DNA of 42,711 bases from Elioraea rosea (GCF_007644105.1 NZ_VFAC01000033.1:1-42711), one strand, 5' to 3'. Shown: positions 16,816 to 25,998, counted from the first letter of the stretch. Program-made: numbers and translations. The notes: generated by a model from the letters alone, not told the origin.

Positions 16816-17069
16816 CCTCTGTTCCTGCCTGACCCGGCATACCGGCTTGTTGGATGAGCACCACCACAGCGCCTCGGGCGCTCGCTCACCGCCACCGGTT
16901 TCGGATCACCAGCAGGAGGGATATGGAGGACGTCAGGGGCGGCTTCGCGACGGGGTTGGGGCGGATTTGTGGCACCGCAACAACCGGCGCGAGCACTGCT
17001 TGCCGAACACTTTGAAGGGCCGCTACAGCGGCGCGGACGATCGGTGCGATGCGGCCTGGCGGAGAGCAG
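16816..17069. promoter_or_regulatory. Divergent intergenic region of the glycan locus
   Basis: These 254 bases lie between divergent starts at 16815 (minus) and 17070 (plus), so promoters for the glycan operon and for the second DUF6311-like gene must lie here or nearby. I see no convincing -35/-10 pair or long palindrome. A 30-codon open frame at 16923-17015 with an AGGAGG site three bases before its ATG is the only coding candidate and is weak. Confidence 0.4.
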
Positions 17070-18692
17070 ATGACACGGCGGAAATCGGCTTCCGACCAGG
17101 GTTTTCCGGCAGTGCCGTGCTACCTCGCCGCCCTCCTGCTCGGCCTCATCCAGGCCGCTCTTCTCTTCCCGGGTCACTTCCTCGTGCCCGTCGCAGGCGG
17201 CGACGCAGCGCCGATCGGGGACGCCGCCCAGCACGCGATCGCGCAGCGGTATTTCATCGCCGATGCATGGCGCTGGCCGCCGCTGCTCGCACGCAACATG
17301 AACACGCCGGATGGCGTGAACATCGCCTTCGCCGACGGCATTCCCCTGCTGGCAATCCCGCTCAAGATCGCGTCGCCGTTCCTGCCGGCGGGATTCCACG
17401 GCATCGGCCTCTGGTACGCGATCGCCACCGTCGCGCAGCCGATCGCCGCGGTGTTCGCTCTGCGGAGCGCAGGAGAGAAGCGGCTGTTGCCGGCGCTCGG
17501 CGTGTCGCTTGCGGCGCTCGCCATGCCCCTGTGGCTCGCCCGCTACGGCCATGCGGCGCTGACCTTCCACGCCGCGCTGCTCGTCTCGCTCGGCCTCTAT
17601 CTTCGGCTCGTGCAGGAACAAAGCGTGGGCACATGGGCGGCGGCGGCCGTGGTGCTCGTCGCAATCCTGCTCGTCCACCCCTATCTCGCCGCCATGGCGC
17701 TCGCGATGATCGCGGCGGTACCGGTGACGCGGCTTCTGCGCGACGGCGCCGGAACAGCGAGCGCGGTGGCAGGGTCCGCCGCCTGCGCGCTCGCCGTCGC
17801 GGCGACGATGGCGGCGTTCGGCTATCTCGGCGCGGCCGGCGACGGCGGCTACGGACGCTACGCGCTCAACCTTCTTTCGCCTGTCTGGCCCTACCGGTCG
17901 CTCCTGTTCGGAGGCGGCATCGGGAAGGAGATCGACGCGACGGGCCATGGTGGCTGGGAAGGCTATGCCTGGCTCGGGGCTGGGCTGCTCGGCGGGCTGG
18001 TGCTCGGCGTTCTGCTTCGGCCGCGCGAAGCGGCGGCGATGGTTCGCCGCCATGGCGGCCTGGCACTCGCGATGCTCGGGCTCACGCTTCTCGCCGTCAG
18101 CCATCGCGTCGGCTTCGGCGAGCGCATCGTGCTCGATCTTGGAGCGGTGCCTGGCTTCCTCGAGCAGTTCCGCGCGTCAGGCCGGTTCTTCTGGCCGGTT
18201 GGCTATGCGCTTCTGCTCGCCACCGTTGTGCTGCTCGCGCGCAGCGGACGCGCCGGCCCGTGGCTCGCGCTCGCGCTGGGCGTTGCCCAGTTCGTGGATG
18301 CTGCGCCGATCCGCCGCGATCTCGCGGCCTGGGCCGATGCCCGGCCGGCCTGGACGCTGGAGGCGGATGCCCTGCGCGGGCTCATGGCCGAGGCCTCGCG
18401 GCTCACCCTGCTGCCATCCTGGCCCTGCATCGCGCAGCACGACACGCGAAGCTTCGTACTCGCGCACGAGGCGCTGGCGCTCGCCTCCGAGCGTGCGCTT
18501 GCCGTCAGCACCATGCATGTCGCGCGGTGGCGCACGCCGCCGGCCTGCGACGATGCCTCCCTGGCCGCCGCCCCCCTCGCCGCGGGCGAGCTTCGCCTTC
18601 TCCTGCCTGCCGCGATCCCGGCGCTGCTTGAGCGGGTGCCCGAGGCCACCGCACGCTGCGTGGCTGTCGGAGAGGCGATGGCCTGCCGCTAG
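17070..18692 (+). CDS. DUF6311-like polytopic membrane protein, paralogue
   Basis: A 540-residue protein with ten or more hydrophobic segments and a soluble C-terminal region. The first loop reads GDAAQHAIAQRYFIADAWRW, followed by NMNTPDGVNIAFADGIPLLA and IPLK, which aligns with the first loop of the protein at 6472-8247 (a polar residue run, then W, P, N-x-P-D-x-G, F-x-D-x-I-P-L, A-x-P-L-K). ATG 17070 is chosen for its GGAG site five bases upstream; ATG 17049 is in frame without one. It is divergent from the initiating transferase, so the two paralogues flank the minus-strand glycan operon. A GT-C-like membrane transferase role is inferred from the topology and place, not proven. Confidence 0.72.
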   Translation: MTRRKSASDQGFPAVPCYLAALLLGLIQAALLFPGHFLVPVAGGDAAPIGDAAQHAIAQRYFIADAWRWPPLLARNMNTPDGVNIAFADGIPLLAIPLKIASPFLPAGFHGIGLWYAIATVAQPIAAVFALRSAGEKRLLPALGVSLAALAMPLWLARYGHAALTFHAALLVSLGLYLRLVQEQSVGTWAAAAVVLVAILLVHPYLAAMALAMIAAVPVTRLLRDGAGTASAVAGSAACALAVAATMAAFGYLGAAGDGGYGRYALNLLSPVWPYRSLLFGGGIGKEIDATGHGGWEGYAWLGAGLLGGLVLGVLLRPREAAAMVRRHGGLALAMLGLTLLAVSHRVGFGERIVLDLGAVPGFLEQFRASGRFFWPVGYALLLATVVLLARSGRAGPWLALALGVAQFVDAAPIRRDLAAWADARPAWTLEADALRGLMAEASRLTLLPSWPCIAQHDTRSFVLAHEALALASERALAVSTMHVARWRTPPACDDASLAAAPLAAGELRLLLPAAIPALLERVPEATARCVAVGEAMACR

Positions 18693-18794
18693 CAATCGAC
18701 CGGTCGCGGCGCCGCCAACCTTGTCCGCCCGGCAGCGTTTGCGGGATGCGGCATCCGGCTTGCGGAGGGCGCGCGCTCGAACAGGAGACAGCTG

Positions 18795-19502
18795 ATGGCC
18801 AGGATCCTCATCGTTCTCACCTCGCATACGCAGCTCGGCGACACCGGGCGCGCGACAGGCTTCTACTTCGAGGAGCTTGCTGCGCCCTACTTCGCCTTCC
18901 TCGATGCGGGGCACGAGGTCACGCTCGCCTCCATCGCCGGCGGTGCGGCCGTGCACGATCCCGCGAGCCTCGAAGGCGAGGCGTCGGCCTGGCCGGAAAG
19001 CGTCCGCCGCTTCCTCTCCGATGCCGGCGCGATGGCAGCACTCGCTGCGACCAAGCCGATCGCGGCGGTAGACCCTCGGGATCACGATGCAGTGTTCCTG
19101 CCGGGCGGCCACGGCACGATGTGGGACTTCCCGTCCTCCGCCCATCTCGCGGCGATCGTGAGTGCGATCCACGCGTCAGGCGGCGTCGTGGGCGCAGTGT
19201 GCCACGGTCCGGCCGGCCTCGTGAACGCCAGGCGGACGGATGGACGCCCACTGGTCGAGGACCTCCGGGTGAACGCCTTCACCGATGCGGAGGAACGCGA
19301 GATGGGCCTCCTCGGCGCGGTGCCCTTCCTTCTTGAGGCGCGGCTGCGCGAGCTCGGTGCCCATTTCGAGGCCGCGCCGAACTTCACCTCGAAGGCGATT
19401 TCCGACGATCGTGTCATCACCGGACAGAACCCGATGTCGAGCGATGCGGTGGCCGAGTTGATGGTCGAGGAGATCGCGGCGCGCGAGCCCGTGCGCGCCT
19501 GA
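18795..19502 (+). CDS. DJ-1/PfpI family protein, Hsp31-like
   Basis: A 235-residue protein of the class I glutamine amidotransferase-like DJ-1/PfpI superfamily. ATGFYFEELAAPYFAF supplies the conserved Glu, FLPGGHGTMWDF is the oxyanion-side loop, and AVCHGPAG holds the nucleophile Cys136 followed by His137, as in the nucleophile elbow. The closing region NFTSKAISDDRVITGQNPMS is typical of the Hsp31/YajL-near group, members of which act as glutathione-independent glyoxalases and have been proposed as protein deglycases or chaperones. The start has AGGAGA eight bases upstream. It stands alone, ending ten bases from the convergent GNAT gene. A cytoplasmic stress or aldehyde-detoxifying role is likely but the substrate is unproven. 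Confidence 0.88.
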   Translation: MARILIVLTSHTQLGDTGRATGFYFEELAAPYFAFLDAGHEVTLASIAGGAAVHDPASLEGEASAWPESVRRFLSDAGAMAALAATKPIAAVDPRDHDAVFLPGGHGTMWDFPSSAHLAAIVSAIHASGGVVGAVCHGPAGLVNARRTDGRPLVEDLRVNAFTDAEEREMGLLGAVPFLLEARLRELGAHFEAAPNFTSKAISDDRVITGQNPMSSDAVAELMVEEIAAREPVRA

Positions 19503-19512
19503 CGCGGCGGGT

Positions 19513-20193
19513 TCAGGCCATGCGCTCGAATGCCGCGACGTGCATGCGAGCGCGCAGGCGAAAGCCGATGGAACGATAGAGCGTGATCGCCCGCGCGTTC
19601 GTCTCCCAGGCGTGCAGATAGGGCGTCTCGCCGCGGTGCTGGATCGCGCGGGCGACCAGGAGGGAGAGCCGTTTCGCGAGACCCCGGCCCTGCGCGTCCG
19701 GATGGGTGCAGACGCCGCTGATCTCCGTGAAGCCAGGGTGGCCGAAGCGTTCGCCGGCCATGGCGATGAGCCGGCCCTGCTCGCGGATGCCCCAGAACGC
19801 GCCGAGACTGAGCGCGCGGAGGGTGAAAGGGCCTGGTTTCGTCAGGGTGGCAAGCGCGAGCATGTCTTCGACGTCCGCCGCACCAAGGCGTTCGATGCCG
19901 GAACCGTCCAGGTCCTGTGCCGGGCGCTCGAGAAGCATCTGCACGCCCATGGCGGTCGTCGTCGCGACGAGGTCGGGTGGAACTGAAATCGGAGTTGCCT
20001 GGATGACCAGGACCCGCTCGGCGGGCCGTACGAGGTCGCCCAGCGCGAGAAGGCAATCGCGATCATCCGCCTGCGTGGCGGCGAAGGGCGCGATCTCGGC
20101 GAGGTAGCGCCTGGCGCACGAAGAGCCTTGCGCCAGGCCTGCGTGGCGCGTCGCGAGGGCAGACCAGATCGGCCTGTCGAGCGAAGCGGTCAT
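19513..20193 (-). CDS. GNAT-family N-acetyltransferase
   Basis: A 226-residue protein whose second half is a GNAT domain. ISGVCTHPDAQGRGLAKRLS contains the acetyl-CoA pyrophosphate loop (Q-x-R-G-x-A/G), and HAWETNARAITLYRSIGFR is the C-terminal motif with the Tyr and Phe that close the fold. The N-terminal half (residues 1-110) is less conserved and may be a degenerate second GNAT unit, as in FR47-like proteins. ATG 20193 overlaps the MarR stop by four bases (ATGA), so the regulator and the enzyme are translated together. MarR control suggests that a small aromatic or antimicrobial compound induces it. The acceptor substrate is not known. Confidence 0.85.
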   Translation of the reverse strand: MTASLDRPIWSALATRHAGLAQGSSCARRYLAEIAPFAATQADDRDCLLALGDLVRPAERVLVIQATPISVPPDLVATTTAMGVQMLLERPAQDLDGSGIERLGAADVEDMLALATLTKPGPFTLRALSLGAFWGIREQGRLIAMAGERFGHPGFTEISGVCTHPDAQGRGLAKRLSLLVARAIQHRGETPYLHAWETNARAITLYRSIGFRLRARMHVAAFERMA

Positions 20194-20684
20194 CGCACAG
20201 GCTCCTTGCCGCCTGCCGCGCGCCGATGCATCGGGGCTGCCGCAAGCCCGTCCTCGATTGCCGAGAGCTGCTCGAGAAGCGGGCCGGACAGCCCCTCGCA
20301 AAGGGCGGCCACGGCACGCTCGATGCGTGGCCAGGCATTGCGCCGCGCGGACTGCACCAGGCCCCGCCCCGAAGTGGTAAGCGAAATGATCCGACGCCTC
20401 TGGTCGTCGTTCGGCTGCGCCTGTTCGACGAGGCCGAGCGCCGCAAGCTGCGCGATGCTGCGGGTGATGCCCGGTTGGCTGAGGCCGACCGCCTGTGCAA
20501 GCTCTCCGACCGCGAGGGGGCCGAGCCGGTCGAGCGCGGCGAGAAGCGGATGATGGCTCGCCTGTACGGGCGGATCGAGCTCATCGAGCACGCGCTGCAC
20601 ATCGGCCTGCAAGGCCTCGCCGAGCCGTTTCAGCCTTGTGCCGAGGCAGAGATAGCCGAGCGATCGGATGACATCCTGGGTCAC
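20190..20684 (-). CDS. MarR-family transcriptional regulator
   Basis: A 164-residue winged-helix regulator. GPLAVGELAQAVGLSQPGIT is the helix-turn-helix, SIAQLAALGLVEQAQPNDDQ leads into the wing, where RRRIISLTTSGRGL is the classic basic D-x-R-x-x-x-x-x-L-T-x-x-G form. The flanking helices give the dimer interface. GTG 20684 is taken as the start because GAGG lies seven bases upstream. ATG 20711 is in frame but lies inside the promoter/operator palindrome, near the expected transcription start. The gene leads a two-gene unit with the acetyltransferase and most likely represses it and itself. Confidence 0.9.
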   Translation of the reverse strand: MTQDVIRSLGYLCLGTRLKRLGEALQADVQRVLDELDPPVQASHHPLLAALDRLGPLAVGELAQAVGLSQPGITRSIAQLAALGLVEQAQPNDDQRRRIISLTTSGRGLVQSARRNAWPRIERAVAALCEGLSGPLLEQLSAIEDGLAAAPMHRRAAGGKEPVR

Positions 20685-20704
20685 GAGAGTACCTCGCCTT
20701 AGCG

Positions 20705-20742
20705 ATAACATGTTATATATCTTGTTATGTACATGGATACAA
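20705..20742 (-). promoter_or_regulatory. Promoter and operator of the MarR-GNAT operon
   Basis: On the minus strand TTGTAT (20742-20737) and TATATA (20719-20714) are 17 bases apart, a near-consensus sigma-70 promoter and a rare AT-rich island in this GC-rich sequence. The perfect 12-bp palindrome ATAACATGTTAT (20705-20716) begins in the -10 box and covers the expected transcription start. A related half, CATAAC, lies in the spacer. MarR binding here would block RNA polymerase, so autorepression is the likely mode. Confidence 0.7.
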
Positions 20743-20821
20743 GTGGCGGAGGCATTTCCGCCGCGCATTCGCCGGGCAAGGCGGAGTCAGGCGGCGATCC
20801 ACGCTCGAGATGTTGGGGAAA

Positions 20822-20898
20822 TGGCGCGCCCGGCAGGATTTGAACCCACAACCCCCAGATCCGTAGTCTGGTGCTCTATCCAGTTGAGCTACGGGCGC
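20822..20898 (-). tRNA. tRNA-Arg (anticodon ACG)
   Basis: The minus strand folds into a full cloverleaf. The 7-bp acceptor stem is GCGCCCG with CGGGCGC, the D arm is GCTC-N-GAGC, the anticodon stem CCAGA/TCTGG encloses the loop CTACGGA with anticodon ACG, and the T arm has GTTCAAATC. The CCA end is encoded in the gene (20824-20822). It would read CGU and, after A34 to inosine editing by TadA, CGC and CGA codons, common in this GC-rich genome. It lies downstream of leuB on the same strand. Confidence 0.97.
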
Positions 20899-20996
20899 GC
20901 AGGCCGCCTCTCGGCGGCAGAGGCCGGGGTTCTAACGGAACACCCTGGCCCAAGCAAGGCCCGACCGCGCAGGGCGGCCGAGCCGGAACGCAGGCC

Positions 20997-22109
20997 TCAG
21001 GCGGCGATCTTGTCGAGCTCGCGCGTCACCGCCTCGCCCATCACTTGGGTCGAGACGCGCGCCATACCCGTCTGCATGATGTCGGCGGTGCGCAAGCCAC
21101 TCGCAAGCACCTTGGTGCAGGCCCGCTCGATCAGTGCGGCATCCTCGTTCATGTCGAAGCTGAAGCGAAGCAGCATCGCGAAGGAGAGGATCTGCGCCAT
21201 CGGGTTGGCGATGCCCTTGCCGGCGATGTCGGGCGCAGAGCCATGGATCGGCTCGTAGAGCGCATGGCGGCGGCCATCGGCGCCGAGGCCGCCCAACGTC
21301 GCCGAGGGAAGCATGCCGAGCGAGCCCGTCAGCATCGAGGCGAGGTCCGAAAGCAGGTCGCCGAACAGGTTCGTGGTGACGATCACGTCGAACTGGCGCG
21401 GGTTGCGCACGAGCTGCATCGCGCAGTTGTCGGCGTACATGTGGCTGAGCTCGACATCGGGGAACTCGCGCTGGCCGAGCGCCGCTACCGTCTGGCGCCA
21501 AAGCAGGCCGCTCTCCATCACGTTGGCCTTCTCGACGGAGCAGAGGCGGTTCTGCCGCTTTCGCGCGAGCTCGAATCCGACGCGGGCGACGCGCTCGATC
21601 TCGGCGGTCGTGTAGACCTCCGTGTTGACGCCGCGCTTCGAACCGTCTGGCAGCGTCTCGATGCCGCGCGGCTCGCCGAAATAGATGCCGCCCGTGCTCT
21701 CGCGCACGATCATGATATCGAGGCCGCGCACCACGTCGGGCTTCAGGGTGGAGGCATCCACGAGCGGGTCGAGCACGGTGGCGGGGCGGAGGTTGGCGAA
21801 GAGGCCGAGCTCACGCCGAAGGGTGAGGATCGCGATCTCCGGCCGCTTGTCGAAGCCGAGCGTGTCCCACTTGGGCCCGCCGACGGAGCCGAACAGCACC
21901 GCATCGGCCGATTTCGCCTTCGCGACCGTCTCCTCGGTGATTGGTACGCCCTGCGCGTCCATCGCCGCCCCGCCGACGAGGGCCTCCTCGAGGTCGAAGG
22001 TGACGGCGCGGCGCCGGTCCATCCAGTCGATGACACGGCGCACCTCGCGCATCACCTCGGGCCCGATGCCGTCACCGGGCAGCACGAGAAGCTTCTTGTT
22101 CGACGCCAT
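20997..22109 (-). CDS. leuB: 3-isopropylmalate dehydrogenase
   Basis: A 370-residue homologue of LeuB, which oxidises and decarboxylates 3-isopropylmalate with NAD to give 2-oxoisocaproate, the third step of leucine synthesis. [14 protein letters not shown] is the N-terminal signature, [11 protein letters not shown] and [13 protein letters not shown] hold substrate-binding Arg residues, [14 protein letters not shown] follows, and [10 protein letters not shown] with [20 protein letters not shown] carries the Asp residues that bind the metal. The length is normal. ATG 22109 has GGGGGA eight bases upstream. It is the last protein gene of the long operon from ffh and lies 64 bases after leuD. Confidence 0.97.
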   Translation of the reverse strand: MASNKKLLVLPGDGIGPEVMREVRRVIDWMDRRRAVTFDLEEALVGGAAMDAQGVPITEETVAKAKSADAVLFGSVGGPKWDTLGFDKRPEIAILTLRRELGLFANLRPATVLDPLVDASTLKPDVVRGLDIMIVRESTGGIYFGEPRGIETLPDGSKRGVNTEVYTTAEIERVARVGFELARKRQNRLCSVEKANVMESGLLWRQTVAALGQREFPDVELSHMYADNCAMQLVRNPRQFDVIVTTNLFGDLLSDLASMLTGSLGMLPSATLGGLGADGRRHALYEPIHGSAPDIAGKGIANPMAQILSFAMLLRFSFDMNEDAALIERACTKVLASGLRTADIMQTGMARVSTQVMGEAVTRELDKIAA

Positions 22110-22173
22110 CCTGATCGTCCCCCGTCGTTGCCGCCCTGCCGGCGCATCCCCTCGCGCCGGCGGGGCATCGTTC

Positions 22174-22779
22174 TCACAGCCAGGGCTGCTCGGCCCTGCG
22201 GCGCGTCTCGAACGCGTCGATCTTCGGCGCATGCGCCATCGTCTGGCCGATGTCGTCGAGCCCGTTCAGAAGGCAATGCTTGCGGAACGGATCGACTTCG
22301 AAGCGGATTTCCTCGCCGTTCGGCCGCACCACCACCTGGCGCTCGAGGTCGACCGTCAGCCGCGCATTCGCGCCCAACTCCGCATCGGCGAGCAGCGCGT
22401 CGCACACCTCCTGCGGCAGCTTGATCGGCAGGATGCCGTTCTTGAAGCAGTTGTTGAAGAAGATGTCGGCGAAATCGGGCGCGATGACGCAGCGTATGCC
22501 GAAATCGAGCAGCGCCCAGGGCGCGTGCTCGCGCGAGGAACCGCAGCCGAAATTCGGCCCTGCGATCAGGATCTCCGCCTTCCGGTACGGTTCCCTGTTC
22601 AGGATGAAATCCGGGTTCTCGCTGCCGTCGGGCCTGTAGCGCAGCGTGTCGAACAGGTTCTTGCCGAGGCCGGTGCGCAGGATCGTCTTGAGGAAGCGCG
22701 CGGGGATGATCTTGTCGGTGTCGACATTCGGCTGCGGCAGCGGCGCCGCGATGCCGGTGAGCGTCGTGAAGGGCTGCAT
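22174..22779 (-). CDS. leuD: 3-isopropylmalate dehydratase small subunit
   Basis: A 201-residue swivel-domain subunit that pairs with LeuC to isomerise 2-isopropylmalate to 3-isopropylmalate. [14 protein letters not shown] near the N-terminus and [17 protein letters not shown] are the two family signatures; the latter binds the substrate carboxylate. The ATG at 22779 has a strong AAGGAGAG site. The frame is open upstream as far as 23439, but that part lies within leuC in another phase and shows no homology. It follows leuC by 17 bases, so the two subunits are translated from one message in step. Confidence 0.97.
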   Translation of the reverse strand: MQPFTTLTGIAAPLPQPNVDTDKIIPARFLKTILRTGLGKNLFDTLRYRPDGSENPDFILNREPYRKAEILIAGPNFGCGSSREHAPWALLDFGIRCVIAPDFADIFFNNCFKNGILPIKLPQEVCDALLADAELGANARLTVDLERQVVVRPNGEEIRFEVDPFRKHCLLNGLDDIGQTMAHAPKIDAFETRRRAEQPWL

Positions 22780-22796
22780 GCTCGCTCTCCTTCCCC

Positions 22797-24212
22797 TCAG
22801 CGCGCCAGCTCGCGCACGTCGGTCAGCCGCCCGGTCACCGCGGCGGCGGCGGCCATGGCGGGGCTCATCAGGTGCGTCCGCCCGCCGGGGCCCTGGCGGC
22901 CCTCGAAGTTGCGGTTCGAGGTCGAGGCGCAGCGCTGGCCGGGCTTCAGCTGGTCCGGGTTCATGCCGAGGCACATCGAGCAGCCCGCCTCGCGCCACTC
23001 GAAGCCGGCCTCGATCAGCACCTTGTCGAGCCCCTCCGCCTCGGCGGCCTCCTTCACGAGGCCGGAGCCGGGAACCACCATCGCGCGCACGCCGCTCACC
23101 ACCTTGCGCCCTTTGGCGACGGCGGCGGCTGCACGGATGTCCTCGATGCGCCCGTTGGTACAGGAGCCGATGAACACCACGTCCACCGCAATGTCCTGCA
23201 TGCGCTGGCCCGGCGTGAGGCCCATGTAGTCGAGCATGCGCTGCTTGGCCGCGCGCCGCGCCTCGCTGCTCTCGTTCGCCGGGTCGGGAACCGCGCCGGT
23301 CACCGGCACGACGTCCTCGGGGCTCGTGCCCCAGGTGACGAGGGGAACGATGTCGGGCGCGTTGATCACGATGGTGGTGTCGTAGGACGCGCCCTCGTCC
23401 GAAGGCAGTGACTTCCACCAGGCGACGGCGCGGTCCCACGCCTCGCCCTTCGGCGCGTGCGGGCGGCCCTTGATGTAGGCGAAGGTGGTCTCGTCCGGCG
23501 CGATCAGGCCAGCGCGCGCGCCGCCCTCGATCGACATGTTGCAGATCGTCATGCGGCCTGCCATGTCGAGCGCGCGGATCGCCTCGCCGGCATACTCGAT
23601 CACGTGGCCGGTGCCGCCCGCCGTGCCGATGCGGCCGATGATGGCGAGGATGATGTCCTTCGCCGTGCAGCCCAGGGGCAGCGCGCCATCGACTCGCACG
23701 AGCATGTTCTTCGCCGGCTTCTGCAGCAGCGTCTGCGTGGCGAGCACGTGCTCGACCTCGCTCGTGCCGATGCCGAAGGCGAGCGCGCCCAGCGCGCCGT
23801 GCGTCGAGGTGTGGCTGTCGCCGCAGACGATCGTCATGCCGGGCTGGGAGATGCCCTGCTCCGGCCCGACGATGTGCACGATGCCCTGGCGCGCATCGAG
23901 AAGCGGGAAGTACGGCACGCCGAACTCGGCGACGTTCTTCTCGAGCGTCTCGACCTGGATGCGGCTCTCCGGCTCGGCGATGCCTGCGCTGCGGTCGGAG
24001 GTCGGCACGTTGTGGTCGGCCACCGCGAAGGTCGCGTCCGGCCGGCGCACCTGGCGGCCGGCCATGCGCAGGCCCTCGAAGGCCTGCGGGCTCGTCACCT
24101 CATGCACCAGGTGGCGGTCGATGTAGAGGAGGCAGGTGCCGTCGGGCAGCCGCTCCACGACGTGGCTGTCCCAGATCTTGTCGAACAGCGTGCGCGGACG
24201 CGTCTCAGCCAT
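22797..24212 (-). CDS. leuC: 3-isopropylmalate dehydratase large subunit
   Basis: A 471-residue aconitase-type catalytic subunit carrying the 4Fe-4S cluster. It begins [13 protein letters not shown], has [21 protein letters not shown] for substrate contacts, and holds the three cluster cysteines in IGSCTNGR and in CSMCLGMN. The closing [10 protein letters not shown] loop is diagnostic of the family. The length equals that of other LeuC proteins. The start is 50 bases after the rplS stop, with no terminator-like structure in the gap, so leucine genes appear to be read through from the ribosomal operon. It partners with LeuD. Confidence 0.97.
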   Translation of the reverse strand: MAETRPRTLFDKIWDSHVVERLPDGTCLLYIDRHLVHEVTSPQAFEGLRMAGRQVRRPDATFAVADHNVPTSDRSAGIAEPESRIQVETLEKNVAEFGVPYFPLLDARQGIVHIVGPEQGISQPGMTIVCGDSHTSTHGALGALAFGIGTSEVEHVLATQTLLQKPAKNMLVRVDGALPLGCTAKDIILAIIGRIGTAGGTGHVIEYAGEAIRALDMAGRMTICNMSIEGGARAGLIAPDETTFAYIKGRPHAPKGEAWDRAVAWWKSLPSDEGASYDTTIVINAPDIVPLVTWGTSPEDVVPVTGAVPDPANESSEARRAAKQRMLDYMGLTPGQRMQDIAVDVVFIGSCTNGRIEDIRAAAAVAKGRKVVSGVRAMVVPGSGLVKEAAEAEGLDKVLIEAGFEWREAGCSMCLGMNPDQLKPGQRCASTSNRNFEGRQGPGGRTHLMSPAMAAAAAVTGRLTDVRELAR

Positions 24213-24262
24213 ACCCTGCTCTCCCCCGTTCCTCGTCCACCGCCCCTCCGGTCAGGAGCGGA

Positions 24263-24691
24263 TCACTCCTGCGCCGGCTCTGCCGCGGGCGCCTCGGCGG
24301 TCGCCTCGGTCTGGGCGGCGGCGTTGTTCGAAAGCCCCATCTTCTCGGCGATGCGGGCTGCCTTGCCGGTCCGGCCGCGCAGGTAATAGAGCTTCGCCCG
24401 GCGCACGTCACCGCGGCGCATCACCTTGATCTCGGCGACGTTCGGCGAATAGAGGGGGAACACGCGCTCCACCCCCTCGCCGTAGCTGATCTTGCGCACG
24501 GTGAAGTTCGAGTTGATGCCGGCGTTCTTCCGCGCGATGCACACGCCCTCGAAGGCCTGCAGGCGAGTGCGCTCGCCCTCGACGACGCGCACGGCGACGC
24601 GCAGCGTGTCGCCCGGGCCGAATGTCGGCACCGGCCTCTCCGAAGAGAGCTTCGCGACCTGTTCGGCCTCGATCTGCTGCAGGATGTTCAT
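24263..24691 (-). CDS. rplS: 50S ribosomal protein L19
   Basis: A 142-residue L19, which sits at the interface of the ribosomal subunits. [20 protein letters not shown] and [20 protein letters not shown] are the core signatures, followed by [20 protein letters not shown] and [18 protein letters not shown]. The C-terminal 20 residues are an acidic, Ala-rich tail seen in many alphaproteobacterial L19 proteins. ATG 24691 has AGGAG eight bases before it and matches the family N-terminus [11 protein letters not shown]; the frame continues six codons upstream without homology. It follows trmD in the conserved order. Confidence 0.97.
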   Translation of the reverse strand: MNILQQIEAEQVAKLSSERPVPTFGPGDTLRVAVRVVEGERTRLQAFEGVCIARKNAGINSNFTVRKISYGEGVERVFPLYSPNVAEIKVMRRGDVRRAKLYYLRGRTGKAARIAEKMGLSNNAAAQTEATAEAPAAEPAQE

Positions 24692-24748
24692 GACGGTTCT
24701 CCTTCTCACCTCGTGGCCGCAGGGTGAAGCCCCCGCGGCGCGTTCCTC

Positions 24749-25459
24749 TCATGCGGTCGGCGCGGCATCGGCCAGCGCCTGCCAGGCGGCCCAGAGATCG
24801 GGCCGCCGTTCGCGTGTGATCCTTTCCGCCTCGGCCTGGCGCCACTCGGCAATCGCCGCATGGTTGCCGCCGAGCAGAACCTCCGGCACGGCGCGGCCCT
24901 TCCAGAGGGCCGGCCGCGTGTAGTGCGGGTATTCGAGCAGGCCGGAGGAGAAGCTCTCCTCCTCGCCGCTCTCCTCGGCGCCCATGACGCCCGGCAGAAG
25001 CCGCACGACGGCATCGAGCAGCACCATCGCCGCCGGCTCCCCGCCCGACAGGACGTAGTCGCCGATCGAGAGCTCCTCCATCGACCGCGCCTCGATCACG
25101 CGTTGGTCGATCCCCTCGTAGCGGCCGCAGAGCAGTACGACGCCCGGACCCGCAGCGAGCGAAGCGACGCGCGCCTGCGTCAGCGGCCGCCCGCGCGGGG
25201 TGAGCACGATGAGCGGCGCGCCGGACAGGGCAGCGGCCTCGGCTGCCGCATCGATCACGTCCGGGCGCATCACCATCCCCGCACCGCCGCCGAACGGCGC
25301 ATCGTCGACCGAGCGGTGGCGTCCCGTCGCATGGTCGCGGATGTCGATCGCCTCGAGCGTCCACTGCCCCCGCGCGAGCGCCCGGCCGGCAAGCGAATGG
25401 CCGAGCGGCCCCGGGAACATCTCGGGGAAAAGCGTCAGCAGGCGCGCGGTCCAGCTCAT
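24749..25459 (-). CDS. trmD: tRNA (guanine-37-N1) methyltransferase
   Basis: A 236-residue SPOUT-class enzyme that methylates G37 next to the anticodon of tRNAs reading CUN, CCN and CGG, preventing +1 frameshifts. The trefoil knot motifs are clear: [13 protein letters not shown], and [20 protein letters not shown], where S-adenosylmethionine binds. [13 protein letters not shown] is the substrate loop, and [20 protein letters not shown] lies at the C-terminal domain. ATG 25459 overlaps the rimM stop by four bases (ATGA). The conserved rimM-trmD-rplS order supports the call. Confidence 0.97.
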   Translation of the reverse strand: MSWTARLLTLFPEMFPGPLGHSLAGRALARGQWTLEAIDIRDHATGRHRSVDDAPFGGGAGMVMRPDVIDAAAEAAALSGAPLIVLTPRGRPLTQARVASLAAGPGVVLLCGRYEGIDQRVIEARSMEELSIGDYVLSGGEPAAMVLLDAVVRLLPGVMGAEESGEEESFSSGLLEYPHYTRPALWKGRAVPEVLLGGNHAAIAEWRQAEAERITRERRPDLWAAWQALADAAPTA

Positions 25460-25998
25460 GCCGCCGCTCCCTCGCCGCTGCCCTCTGCCGAAGGAGGAAC
25501 GATCTCCTCGGCCGGCGGCGCGACCGTGACGCGCCGTGCGGCGAGGTCGACCACCGGAACCGCGGCGCGGGTGAAGGGCAGGAGCAGCGCCGGCCCCGCC
25601 TCGCGGGGGATCTCGAGGAAGGCACCCGCGCCATGGTCGTGCACCGCAGCGACCCGCCCTACCGGCGCACCGGAGACATCGACCGCCTCGCAGCCGACGA
25701 GATCGGCGAGGTAGTACTCGTCCTCCTCCGTCTCGGGCAGCACCGCGCGCTCGACATAGAGCTTCGTGCCCGTCAGCCGCGCCGCCGCCTCCCGGTCGGC
25801 CACGCCGTCGATGCGCACCACCGGCATCTCGCCGGGCGTGACCACGCTGAGGAGGAAGTTCCGCCCCGCCGCCTCGTCCCACAGCGGGCCGTAGGCGGCG
25901 ATGTCGGTGGGCTCGGCCGTGAAGGACTGCACGCGCACGAGCCCCCGCACGCCGTGCGGGCGGCCGATCACCCCCATCAGGACACGGGTCGGAGACAT
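25456..25998 (-). CDS. rimM: Ribosome maturation factor RimM
   Basis: A 180-residue RimM, which helps 16S rRNA processing and the assembly of the 30S head near protein S19. The N-terminal RimM barrel begins [20 protein letters not shown], including the G-R-x-H-G-x-x-G signature. The C-terminal PRC-barrel has [17 protein letters not shown], with the conserved Tyr pair, and [20 protein letters not shown] short acidic, Ala-rich tail ends the protein. ATG 25998 begins 28 bases after rpsP. The order rpsP-rimM-trmD is universal in proteobacteria. Confidence 0.96.
   Translation of the reverse strand: MSPTRVLMGVIGRPHGVRGLVRVQSFTAEPTDIAAYGPLWDEAAGRNFLLSVVTPGEMPVVRIDGVADREAAARLTGTKLYVERAVLPETEEDEYYLADLVGCEAVDVSGAPVGRVAAVHDHGAGAFLEIPREAGPALLLPFTRAAVPVVDLAARRVTVAPPAEEIVPPSAEGSGEGAAA

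Noticed and set aside
18744-18756. Short inverted repeat GGATGC-G-GCATCC before the DJ-1/PfpI gene
   Set aside because: The arms are only six bases with a one-base centre, so it cannot fold well, and no regulator gene is linked to it.
20685-20711. Upstream ATG 20711 as the MarR start
   Set aside because: It lies in the -10/operator palindrome near the expected transcription start and has no ribosome site; GTG 20684 has GAGG at the right distance.
20903-20918. Small hairpin GCCGCC-TCTC-GGCGGC just upstream of tRNA-Arg
   Set aside because: A six-pair GC stem without a T-run is common by chance here; I cannot tell whether it ends leuB transcription or has no role.
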